Position numbers and translations under genes: made by a program. The notes under the pieces are model-generated. The model saw only the letters and a program-made list of their open reading frames with translations, was not told where the DNA came from and ran no database searches. From Dichotomocladium elegans (lineage: Eukaryota > Mucoromycota > Mucoromycetes > Mucorales > Lichtheimiaceae), in contig JAIXMN010000008.1 in assembly GCA_025716815.1 (NCBI GenBank), forward strand, positions 744,001 to 808,000: a stretch of DNA of 64,000 bases. Reading direction: 5' to 3'. This document shows, in pieces, positions 1-10,662 of the stretch; within the stretch, counting starts at the first letter, position 1, and each line of letters opens with the position of its first letter.

Positions 1-70
1 CTTCAGGTATATTTTTGTACAACGGCAATGGACATGTTTTTTTAAGTATGCAAAATTGTAGATGGTCTAG

Positions 71-958
71 GTTATGTCTGCGAACCTTCAGCAGCAGCTG
101 TGGTAGCAGCAGCAGCAGCAGCTCTTGGCCCAGTTCCCATTTCGGCACATGCGTTGGATCATCAACACCCTCCCTTTTTGCCGTCGAGTCCAGACGGCTC
201 GGTGCAGTCGCCCCCCGTCACGACGCCTCCGCTTTTGTCTTGTTCTCCGACGACGCCCGGCCAAGTCATTTCGGAGAAACTTGCGCAAGTGAACAAACTG
301 CCTGAGTCGTTTTTGCCCGAGTTCCATCAATACTCTAAGGAGATATATGAGAACGGCTCATCAAACAGCAAGAAACGACGACGCCCGCACAAGGAAGACG
401 AAAGCAACGAGAATTCATCTGATCAGGAAAATGACGCTGACAGCGTCTCCGCTGCAGAAGTCCGTCGGCAGATCCACATCCAGTCCGAGCAGAAACGACG
501 CGCCCAGATTAAAGATGGCTTTGACGAGCTACGCCAGCACTTGCCGGGCTGTGGAAACAAAAAGATGAGCAAGGCCACATTGCTGCACCGAAGTAAGAAG
601 GAAGATTATGAGGATAAAAAACGCGCGAGGCAAATAATGTGAACATATTTTTCTTATCTTCTCCGGTGGATGATATTAGCTGTTCAGCATCTGCAACATC
701 TCAAAAGTACGCAGGCAACATTGCTCTCCGAGCTTGAACGACTAGTGAATGAGAATGAGCAATTGCGAAAGTATGTAGGAACGAGAGAAAAAGGGCAGAA
801 TATGTACTCTTCTGCTGTCTGTGTGTTAGATTAACTGTGCGTTTGCGAACCCATTGAACCCCTTGTTTTACTAACGACCGTAACGGATTGCTAGGTTCCA
901 GGACTCTGTGCTCCAGAAGCAGGCACTCGACAGAATGTACCAGATGGGTGCTATGTAA
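71..958 (+). CDS. bHLH-leucine zipper transcription factor, Mlx/Mondo-like (5' partial)
   Basis: This reads as the last three exons of a DNA-binding bHLH-zipper factor. Exons are about 71-592, 680-770 and 895-958, with introns 593-679 (gtaaga...ttag) and 771-894 (gtatgt...ctag, with a ctaac branch site). The basic region and helix 1 hold SEQKRRAQIKDGF, followed by SKATLLHR and, after the intron, a zipper with leucines in heptads (LQHLKSTQATLLSELERL). The pattern 'I..EQKRR..IK.GFD.L' followed by 'SKAT.L' is typical of Mlx/Mondo-class factors, which bind E-box-like sites and in animals sense sugar phosphates. That functional link is family knowledge, not seen here. The N-terminal part is low complexity (Ala/Gln, Pro/Ser). 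No in-frame ATG is visible before a TAA at 43-45, so the start lies upstream of the window or in an exon I could not place. Confidence 0.75.
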
Positions 959-3508
959 ACGACCAAAACCATTTTTCCATGATTCCCATCCACTCAATTC
1001 CAACTCTACCATCATCCTCCTTTCAAATTTCCTCTTCCCTTTTTTCTTCAAGAATCCATCCACCTTCTTCTCTATCGCTTCCGCCCATGTATTTTGGGGG
1101 GCGGACCCCTATTTTTTTTTGAATGGCGTCATCCAACCCATTCTCTATGGCAGTCTACTTGATAAATTTAATTAAGCATTTGAGCATGTCTTTTTCTTTT
1201 TCTCATTAATACAGCCTGACAATAGTTTTCATTTCTACCCATTAGATGCTATGTGACCACATCTGATTTTGACATAATCTTTCCATGGACCTAGCGATGG
1301 CAACGTGACTCTGTTCTCGCTCTCGATACTGGGGAGGCGGGCGCTATTTTCGGATCAAATAGATCCGTATAAAGGCAACTTGACATGTGGATCCGACCCA
1401 TTGTCTATCGGACCGTGGCATAAGCCCTCCATGTGCGACCCATTTAGGGCATTATTCACATTTTCATGTAAAGGTGCACAGACGATCTTCTTTTACGGAC
1501 TTGTATACGTGAGCGCGCGCTATTAGCATCTTCGGTGTTGTAGGTGAACATTTTAATTATCAAGTCCTCCGTACAAAAAAGGCTACCATGATCCATCTCT
1601 GATTCTATTTTCACTTTGGATGGTTTCTCCAATTATGTCATAACTCTTATTCTATATTCTGTGTGCCGTATCACATACCTACACAGCCGAGCAGCTGTAA
1701 TATTGACGGAGAAATGTTTGCTTCAGCTGGGGTTTTCTCTTTGCAAGAATCTCTCGGGCTTGCTCCCGCAGTGCAGAAACCGACGTAATGCCTAAGTTGG
1801 GAGAAGGGCCCCGATATACCGAGGTATATAATTGCTAATGTCTACCAAATCGATAGATGGCCTGATTGTTTGATGCATTTTACGATCAAATTAAACAATT
1901 CTCATATCTTCTGACATGTCAATGTTAAGGGACCCTGGTGCAATTTGAATGATCTGATTGAAAGAAGTCGCACACACACGCAAAAAAGAATATATTAGAC
2001 ACCGTAAATAAAAATGCCCAGCTTTTTTAAAAACGAGTGCCCGCAATACACAACTATATTAACGAACGAACCAATGAGTTTGTGGCGTTCTATTTTTTAC
2101 TTTTGCTCTCGCTTTGTTACTGCGCAACGGTGCGAAAACTGTCTTTATAATGTCTGTCACCGGGTAATATAAGCTTTACGCCATTTATCATTCATGAGCT
2201 ATCTACCGGGTAAAATATTGGTGTAATTCCATCCCGTTTTTATCTAGATACTGACTCGAATTGCGAATCCATGATAGCAATTCTTATTATGCAGAATCCG
2301 TGGTCATTTGATATCTGTGTAAAGGATTCCAGATCGGGACATGATGGCATCAGCGCCAAAAGAAAAAATAAAGTAACTCAGTCGGGTACTTGCGGGCGGT
2401 ATGTGTACAAGCAAGTAATCGGTTTCCAGGGGTATTATGGAGAAGGAAAAGATTCCCAGGCATCATGATGCGAGTCAAAGCCATTTAAGCTCTCCATAGG
2501 ACCGAGATTAGAATAGAACTTTTGTGGCACGCGTGGGTCATGAAAATAAAAGGGCCAATCCTATTTTTATTTAAAGTTTGTTGCGAGGGATCGCGCGAGA
2601 AAGAGGAAAACAGGTCCGCATTTGTCATATGGAAAGCACGTAATAAATGGAGCTATAAGCCACACTGAATAATTTAACATTTATAAAATATGCATATGCC
2701 GTCTCAGTAGACATTCCTCATGGAGCCACACTCACATATATCTATCTGTATACGTTGTTATTTACACAATCATAAACGGACCGCCCTTGGCAATGATGGC
2801 ATGCAATAGCGCAGCAAGTAATGGCTTTCTGTTTATTTTTTTTCATGTTAATTAAATCATTTTGACCGATCATCTCATGCCTGGTCGTTTCCGAGTCAGC
2901 TGCTTGCAATAAGTAATTTCAATTGTGCCATGCTGGACAATGCGGGTTATGAACCTAATGATTCTTACTTGTATATGCGTGGCCAGAGCCTCTCCCCCCA
3001 TAATGAGCCACAAAAAGAGCAAATGATGGACTTTTGGCTCTGCCTCCATGTATACGTGTTCTTAAAAACAAAATACAGTTTTCCCCCAAATGCCCGTGCG
3101 TTTTGACATGTGGTTGGCTTGATCCTTCTATGTATAAATTAAGCGCGTAGCTGTCTAATCTTTAATTTATCCTTGATGATATGGGCAAGTTTCTTCAAGG
3201 CACAGAACAAAACGGAGTCTGGCTTTACGACTTACCCGAAATCAAGAGCAGAAAAATAGCGAGCAAGAAATAAGCGAATGGGGTGTGTTACAATAAAGCA
3301 AGTATTTTTGGCACTTGTCTGTGTGACGTCAAAGGAGCAAGAAAGATAAAAAAAGTGAGGGGACATGCAGCGCTGGAAGAATTGGGGGAGGGAGGGTACA
3401 TTACAAAACAATGTAGCATCAATTGAAGTCATTGCACTCACGCAACGCACACTCACATACTCTTTCTGTCTCCTCTCACCTCTGCCAATTGTTTGCTGCG
3501 GTTCAAAA
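959..3508. other. Intergenic region, no gene seen
   Basis: About 2.5 kb, rather AT-rich, with only short open frames that lack fungal codon patterns or recognisable motifs on either strand. It separates the bHLH gene from the MADS-box gene and probably holds the long promoter of the latter. I see no tRNA, no long repeat and no transposon protein fragment in it. Confidence 0.5.
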
Positions 3509-3516
3509 TATAAATA
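3509..3516 (+). promoter_or_regulatory. TATA-like box of the MADS-box gene
   Basis: TATAAATA lies 80 bp before the start codon at 3596 and is followed by a pyrimidine-rich leader. Position and sequence fit a fungal core promoter; inferred only. Confidence 0.4.
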
Positions 3517-3595
3517 GTTAAGATTCTTCTCCAGCCCTTTCCCTCAAACGCTCTTTTTCTCCCTTTCATTCATTTTTTTTTTACCTCACCTGACC

Positions 3596-5173
3596 ATGGG
3601 TCGCAAGAAAATTAAAATTCAACCAATTCAAGACGATCGAAATCGCCAGGTTTGTCATTAATGCTCTCTCGCACCAGCAGCCATTCACATTCTATTGTAG
3701 GTCACATTCCTTAAGCGAAAGTATGGCTTGATGAAGAAAGCCTACGAATTGAGCGTGCTTTGCAACTGCGAGGTTGCTCTCATTATCTTCAATGCGCATG
3801 GGAAGCTTGTTCAGTACTCAAGCTCTCAGGTTGAGAAAATATTAATGAAATATACGGAGGTAATGCAACAGTTGTTTCTCTTTCTTTATCCTTCAGTTCT
3901 CACCAGCATCCTTTTCTTATGCAGTACGACAAACCCTTTGAAAGCAAATCGAACAAAGATGCAAGTTACATGCTTCTCGATCTAATTCCATTTCCCGATC
4001 CTTACTAACTTGTGTTGGGAATATATAGTTCATCGAGGCTGCTAAAAAGAAAGAAAGACAAAAGGCTGCAAAAGAATCCGCTGCGGCCGCAACAACAACA
4101 GACCACCGTGTGATCAACGACGATGGCGAAGAAGAAGAAGATGACGACGATAATGGTGATGGCGATGACAGTGATGTGTCAACTCTCCAAAGGATTGATT
4201 TGCAGGCACCAGAGCAGCCTCCAGGAATATATGCTATGCACGACTATCAACGCCCCATCGTTACTGATACGGCACATAATCTGCCACCACCTCCACCGAT
4301 TTCTTCTGCTCACCACCATCAGCAGCAGCAAATGGTCCCATCGCACCATGATCTGTTCCGAGACCATATTTCGAACCCGATGACGCACCCTTACCGACCT
4401 TTATACACGCCTGAAGTAAGTAGAGGAGGAAAGGGCCAAGACTAAATAACAGACAGACAGAGAAAGAGAGAGAGAGAGAGAGAAATTTATTGATATTTTG
4501 TGTATATTCGCCTGTCAAATAAATTGATAGAATCACAACTCGCAGATGCCTCCTACGCCCATTCCCCAATTGGGTGGAAGAGGAAGTGGTCCACCTTCCC
4601 GACACTCTTCTGCTGCTGCTACTGTTCCTCCTCTTTCTCACTCACTGCCGCCACCCATGGATTACTCAACGTCATACACGCAAGCTCCAAGTGTTCCGTC
4701 ATCGCCGATGTATTATTATCCAAATTACTACCAGCATCAACTCCCAAATCCTTCAGTTCCAAGTCATATTCCTTCTCAATATGGTGCATCGCCAGTAACG
4801 GGGAGCTCTGGCAGTAGCCCTGCAACGGCTTCGGGGGGAGTGTATTCGCCTTGGCAACCTATCTCGTCACAACAGCAACATCCCCATCATCAACAGAAAG
4901 GGCTTGCGCCTCCAGCAGCCCCCAATGCTATCCTGAGCCCTAAGTAAGTATCGAGACGGAAAGGCAAAAAAGGACAACGTGAGAAAAAGGAAGAGGATTA
5001 TGAAAGGTCACCATGTACATGAGGACACTCGGAAGGCGTCGTGAGGGGGGCGATGACTAAGGATCAGAAAGGAAAACCCAATATAATAATTTACAGTTTT
5101 GTATTGTCCTATTGCTAGCACAAGCATGCAACAACCAGCGGAGATCAGTCCGCCGCCAATATCCAGATGCTGA
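3596..5173 (+). CDS. MEF2/Rlm1-type MADS-box transcription factor
   Basis: Six exons: 3596-3649, 3701-3859, 3925-3960, 4029-4415, 4546-4943, 5119-5173 (362 residues). The N-terminus [18 protein letters not shown] joins to [20 protein letters not shown] and CEVALIIF, which is a complete SRF-like/MEF2-type MADS box of about 60 residues. A short MEF2-like extension ends [12 protein letters not shown]. The rest is acidic ([16 protein letters not shown]), then rich in Pro, His, Gln and Ser, as in activation regions. MEF2/Rlm1 proteins bind CTA(A/T)4TAG-type sites and in yeast act below the cell-wall-integrity MAP kinase. The ATG sits in ACCATGGG context. The third intron (3961-4028) has a GC donor, gcaagt...tag. 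At 4945 the frame meets TAA; splicing at 4944 instead adds a Pro-rich tail ending at 5173, which I prefer. Confidence 0.88.
4461..4483 (+). repeat. (GA)n microsatellite in an intron
   Basis: GA dinucleotide run within the fourth intron (4416-4545) of the MADS-box gene. Similar GA/CA runs occur in other introns and spacers of this window (40395-40424, 41466-41507). Confidence 0.8.
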
Positions 5174-5749
5174 TTGTTCTCTTTGTACATACAGGCCTAC
5201 ACCGTCGCAGCTGCAGCCACGTCACCCAGTTCCTTTCTTTCTCTTGCTTTTGCCCGGGGCATACTCATATTTATGCATTCTTTTAGATTATTGCTTATGC
5301 CCATTGACCTTCTTGTTTTATTTCCTTCTGTCCTTGCTTTCAACTGGTTTTATGTAAGGGGTATTATATGCAACAGTTAACAATATCAGTGTCTTGCGCC
5401 GGCATGGGTGCAAAAGAATTCTCATATAACGTCAAAGACAAGCATGTTCATTCATTTTAATCCCAAATACATACATACATATGTACCTTTAAAGCAGATG
5501 CCTGCGAATGCTATAGCTCATTTTATATTTTGCAGTTCATAGCGCACATACACTATTTTCCAAAATCAAATCGCATCCCTGCCAGTTCTGAAGTCGCAGG
5601 ATCACAAAAATAAAATTGCGTTTTGCCCAGAAGACGCATGATGATAATCGACTGTCACATGCCTCCACGGGAAAATGTCATTTGGCAAATCCATCTCGTC
5701 CTTTTGAATCTTTCTTTTTTATACACTTTTACATTCTGAAATAGCAATC
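5174..5749. other. 3' flank of the MADS-box gene, no gene seen
   Basis: AT-rich spacer between the MADS-box gene and the first transposon remnant. It contains a short ACATACATACATAC repeat near 5467 and no supported coding frame. Confidence 0.5.
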
Positions 5750-6930
5750 TTTTCCTTTACGAAGATGGCCAAGGTCATGTCTTTGATGAAGAAATGTACT
5801 CTTTGCAATCCGTTTGTTCTCACACTGAATTTATGCGTAGCATATCTTGCAGAGATAACTCTGATCTTACTATCATACACATTCCCAAGCGAAAGGATAT
5901 AAACATTCGGATGAAAGAAGCGGGGATCAAGGACAGTTACACAGCATACACTGACCTTGTCTTGGTCAGTGTTTGCAAACTGTTCCATCTGCGCATCCAG
6001 TCAAGTTGCTCTTAGATCTTTGCAGCACTATTCCTGTCTACAAGCTGAAACCGAGCCATTTTCAATGGCAAGTTGCATTCGTTTTTCATAAATCGATGGA
6101 GCGTCGTTTTAGATACTTTGAGACCTTCAAATCTTTGAAGCAGTTGCTCCGTCAGCTGCTCTAGGACAATGGATCATCAATGCATTCTAAAATAACGCTC
6201 TTATGGTCTTCATTGAGAATACGCGAACGTCCCCTCACGCTAGGTTTCTTAAAATACCGTCAAGGTCTTTCTCGTACTTTAATGTCCAACGCTGTGCTGA
6301 ACGAGCGTGGATTCCTAACTGTTTTGCAGCAATTGATGCATTCAAGTCCTTCTCAAGCATCAGGTCCGACATCGACTTTAGAAAAATCTGCATTTTCCTT
6401 GATGAGTCTGGACTTCCATATTAACATGAAACGCAGCACGGCATGGTCCAAAAGGGGGTTCCAGAAGCGGTTACAATACCAAAGACAAGGGCAAAGACAA
6501 CCACCGTCCTGGGGAGAAATCTCAGCATCAGGCACAATTAAATGCAGCTTGAGACTCCCCACAACCACCAATCAAGAAAAGAAAGAGGGCAGGCCAATCT
6601 GAAGTTGCGAGCAGAGTAACTGTAACGGCACGTTATGTCAGCTTCCTTAAGGCTATTGGACGAGGTGGATAAGTATGAACATATGAAGGGCCATTATTGG
6701 CAATACCTCTAAATACATCGAGTCTCGAGGATGTCGACGTGCTTATCTTCCACCATACTCGCCTGAACTCAATCCGATTAAGCAATGTTGATCAGTTGAC
6801 AAGTGAAAAGTAAAAGGCAACAGGTTACCCTTGATCCATTCTGCAATCTTCTATAATTCCGGATCCTCTGTAGATAACGATGTCAGCCTAACTCATATGC
6901 CTTGAGAGGAGAGGATATGAGCTTTCGTAG
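5750..6930 (+). mobile_element. Tc1/mariner (IS630-type) transposon remnant, copy 1, internally inverted
   Basis: Degenerate transposase. In element order: an N-terminal part on + (about 5790-5982, containing HIPKRKDINIRMKEAG), the helix-turn-helix part on the MINUS strand (5983-6360, containing RSRILNEDHKS and LEQLTEQLLQRFEGLKVSKT), then the catalytic part on + again (6361 on, with DFRKICIFLDESG carrying the first catalytic Asp, then NMKRSTAWSKRG and LPPYSPELNPI near 6755-6785). The middle third has therefore been flipped in place. Many stops and frameshifts make it non-functional. The second catalytic motif (normally MDNAP in this family) is missing. C-terminal remnants run to about 6930. 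Terminal inverted repeats were not identified, so the outer limits are approximate. Confidence 0.8.
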
Positions 6931-9249
6931 GACTGTGATTTGGCTGTACCTGCGTAGGTCTCCCACCATGGTTTCGTCGAGGTGCTTTTGTCTTCGTCCG
7001 CTTCCTCTATTGCCCTCCCACGATGCTTCTGCCGCTGGTGTCGTTGTTGGTCCGTCATCGTCCATCCACATTCCTTCCTCCAAGCCTTCCGCCGTCGCAT
7101 CCTCCGTCAACGCTCAACAGCTCCGGGCCTTCTTTTCCTCTATGTTCCGCCATTGTTATCGGAATGGTACACCTAGCTACCTTCGGGGTAAGTTAAAGAA
7201 TAAGGGAGCTGATTTGTTTTTTCTGTTGACTAACTGGTATGTCTCCGGCCTTCTTTATCCATGCGACAGTAATGACATGTATCATCAGATACTTTATAGT
7301 ATAAGGTATACGCATTTAAATATGGAAACACCCTAGAAGGAAAAAAAGAAAACTCTCTCCCACTGATTAAATGCTTATAAGACGCGCTGCATCAGGGTTT
7401 GCGTGGCCCCATGGCTTTTACTATGAGAAAATCGGATCGGAACACAAGGGTCAGGAACAGCTCAGGTATCACAACTCAAGTCCTTGACTGCTTTTAGACA
7501 AGATGACACCATTTTGAACAGAGAGCATAAACAAGAAAACTCCTTGTTTCAAATAAAGTTAGGCTCTATGGCGGAGTGGCATAACCAAACCATTTTGGAA
7601 AGGGCTACCTTATGGGACCTCACACAAGCGCCGTGTACGCCCTCTCCTGCTGACTTTTTGGAGTAGCGGGTACATGAAAGACGTGCCTCTTTATGCTTGC
7701 ATTTGAATGAAGGCATATGATTTATTGTAGATAGACAAATACGTCTGGAGAATGATGCGCGGTAGCGATGAATTTGATCATGTGTCTGTCGAAGAATTGG
7801 GTTCCTGGGCAACAACGGGGATGGCTATTGTACTAAACCAACGTTTTGTCGTTGCTGAATAATCAAATGATCACATGGTAATCGGTGGAGTTTTATTGCA
7901 CGGATTACACAGTACATTATGCCGCCTTTTGGTTTTATAAAGCTCCATTTATCACTATATAATATTAGAAGTGGCTATCACGACAGAGGAATTAATGCGG
8001 CGGTGTTAGTTGGTTCGCTCGTGGGAAAGATGTATCAGTGCAAGGCGGTGTATAAGCTATTGATCAGTCACATAGTAAATTACCTCCGTCTATAGGCAAT
8101 GTATTTCTGTGTCACTAAGAAAAAGAGGGGCCACAGCCACAGCAATCGAGTACGAGAATATATTTTTTTTTTTGGGGGGGGGAAAGGTGCAAGGTTGCTG
8201 GCAGCGGGGTTTCGTTTATTCAAGGACCTTCAGGAAAGGTACTATTTTGGGAGAGAAAAAAAAACAAATAAATTAAACGAGCCTATGGGAGGAAGTTGAT
8301 AGTTGCGATAGCTGTTATCCCAGGGGTGGAGGCGCGGACCGAAGCCTAGCGGGAACGCCAGATAATCATGATGCCATAAGCACGGAAAGTCGCGGAGGTG
8401 AGCGTAAGAACGTCCTTAAACTGGAGCTGGGATGGGTCCAGCACGAGAAATGTGTGTAGCCGAAGTCATCCGGAGACGTGAGGAATCGCTTTGTAAGTTC
8501 GGTCCTCAAGGAAGGAAGTACTGGGCGCTGTTGAGTTGGTCACATACAGCGCGCCTTCATGCGATAAACCTCGGTTCCTTGTTGTATTAGCTCCGCACAA
8601 ACATCTGCCATCCATTCGGGGAAATGGTAAATAATGGTAGAGATTCTCGATCATTCATCGTCATGGTCATCTATTTCTGCTCAAATTCTGAGGAAAATAA
8701 TAACATCTTTGTTTTTAACTTCGTCTATTCCATTGTGTGCGCGGTACTATGAAAAATAACCGTTGCAAGACGAAATCAGACCCTAGACGTAAAAGCACTA
8801 GCGCGGAGCTTGAAGTCCTCTTTTATTGGCTGGCGCTTCAAATCAGAGCCACTGTACGTGTAACTTTGTATAAATAGCACCATTGCAAGACATACCGAAT
8901 ATCAGCAGTGGTAATCAATGCAAACCATAGCAAAAAGGAATTCTACTGTAGCAGGGCGGGTATCCGACTAAAGTACTCTAGATTTCTTATCATTAATTTG
9001 GAAACAGCTTCCGAAACAAACAGCTTCTCGCTTTCTATCTTACTGCAGCTGAGGCTTGACAAAGCACTCTTGCGAAATGGCAGTATTGTGTTGTGCAACG
9101 ACAGTTCTTTATGATCGCTGTACTCCCGTTTTGTCCGCGTTTTAAGGAGATTGCTGCTGATATCAATGATCCCAATAGTAGCGGTGATGACATGAAAGCA
9201 CCGCTGGAAAGGTCTAAAATGACTTCCTCCTAATCGTGTTTCGACAACG
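6931..9249. other. Gene-poor spacer between two transposon remnants
   Basis: About 2.3 kb with no frame I can assign. Short open frames (for example 7484-7666) have no recognisable motif. A run of T followed by a run of G lies at about 8162-8181. Some of this may be older, unrecognisable transposon or flanking DNA. Confidence 0.4.
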
Positions 9250-10137
9250 CAATGCCTGAATATAGAGTGGAAAAAAAAGCACATCGATATCATCGAGACT
9301 CGATGTATTTAGAGGTATTGCCAATTAATGGCCCTTCATATGCTCATACTTATCCATCTCGTCCAATAGCCTTAAGGAAGCTGACATAACGTCCCGTTAC
9401 AATTACTCTGCTCGCAACTCCAGATTGGCCTGCCCTCTTTCTTTTCTTGATTGGTGGTTGTGGGGAGTCTCAAGCTGCATTTAATTGTGCCTGATGCTGA
9501 GATTGCTCACAGGACGGTGGTTGTCTTTGCCCTTGTCTTTGGTATTGTAACCGCTGCTGGAGTCCCTTTTGGACCATGCCGTGCTGCGTTTCATGTTAAT
9601 ATGGAAGTCCAGACATTTTCAAGGACAAGTTGCATTCGTTTCTCACAAATCGATGGAATGTCGTTTTAGATACTTTAAGACCCTCAAATCTTTGAAGCAG
9701 TTGCTCCGTCAGCTGCTCTAGGACAATGGGTGGATTCTCATCAATGCATTCTAAAATAACGCGCTTATGGTCTTCATTGAGAATACGCGAACGATCCCTC
9801 ACGTTAGGTTTCTTAAAGATGCTGTCAGGGTCTTTCTCGTACTTTAATGCCCATCGCTGGGGTGAACGAGCGTGGTTCCAAACTGTTTTGCACTAATTGA
9901 TGCGCTCAAGACCTTCTCAAGCATCAGTTTGCAAAATCTGACCTTATCTTTGTCGGTGTAGACGTGTTTAAAGTCTGCTGCTTTCATCTGAATGTCCGTA
10001 TCCTTTCGCTTGGGGATATGCGTAGCAACAAGGCCATGGTTACCCTTGCAATATAGACTATGCAGATATTTTGTGTGAGAGACAACCGGGTTGAAGTGAG
10101 TGCATTTCCTTATCAACGACGTTGTCCATAGGTTCAA
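9250..10137 (-). mobile_element. Tc1/mariner (IS630-type) transposon remnant, copy 2
   Basis: Read from 10137 downward on the minus strand, the N-terminal part contains HIPKRKDTDIQMKAADF and DKDKVRFCKLMLEK. After a frameshift comes the DNA-binding part RWALKYEKDPDSIFKK and RSRILNEDHKRVILECIDEN, then LEQLTEQLLQRFEGLKVSKT. It then jumps directly from the end of the DNA-binding domain (LSLKM) to SGLPY, so the stretch holding the first catalytic Asp is deleted. The catalytic region continues with the KRSTAWSKR and IPKTRAKTTTVL segments in shifted frames down to about 9290. It is collinear, unlike copy 1, but it is equally dead. It shares specific lesions with copy 1 (see findings). Confidence 0.8.
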
Positions 10138-10143
10138 CTCATT

Positions 10144-10662
10144 TCAAAATGTAAAATGGATTGGCCATGCGAAATCTTTTGCATGCAACATTTGCTTGTC
10201 AGGACACATAAAGATTTCTGGGTAAAACCCGATATCAATTTTTGTGATTTCAGAACTGCTCGGTACAATTTCATTTTTGGAAAACGATGTATGGTAAACA
10301 CTGTAAATAAGGCATAAAGTTGACCGGTCAACAAGATTAACAAAATGCGGACTGTGCTGAAAAAAGGAAATAGACTGCATAAAAGCAGTTGAGTTGTCCG
10401 GTATATTTTGATCTTCTCTTTTATAAAGCCAAATACTAATAAGATAAAGTGATCTCTTCAGTAAAACACAAGATTTAGATCGAATACAGTGTATATTAGT
10501 TCGTTCAAATTCCATATAGGTTTTTGTAGGAAAGGCTATATATTTTTGGTGATACATTTGGGTCATTCTTGTTATTATCTTCGGTGCTGTAGTAATTCCA
10601 GATATCGTCTTCTTAAATCGATTCATATTGCGCTTTAGTTTATCAACAGAATCTATAGCCAC
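10144..10662 (-). CDS. Unrecognised 172-codon open frame
   Basis: A single uninterrupted minus-strand frame that starts with ATG and ends just outside transposon copy 2. The product would be rich in Ile, Ser, Lys and aromatic residues, with no domain, signal or repeat that I recognise. The surrounding DNA is AT-rich and transposon-laden, where chance frames of this length are not rare. It could be a host gene fragment, an element-borne frame or noise; I lean towards chance or a relic. Confidence 0.2.
   Translation of the reverse strand: MAIDSVDKLKRNMNRFKKTISGITTAPKIITRMTQMYHQKYIAFPTKTYMEFERTNIHCIRSKSCVLLKRSLYLISIWLYKREDQNIPDNSTAFMQSISFFQHSPHFVNLVDRSTLCLIYSVYHTSFSKNEIVPSSSEITKIDIGFYPEIFMCPDKQMLHAKDFAWPIHFTF

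Noticed and set aside
8300..8480. GC-rich stretch resembling structured RNA
   Set aside because: Checked by eye for rRNA and tRNA features; no cloverleaf, no conserved rRNA core, no confident call.
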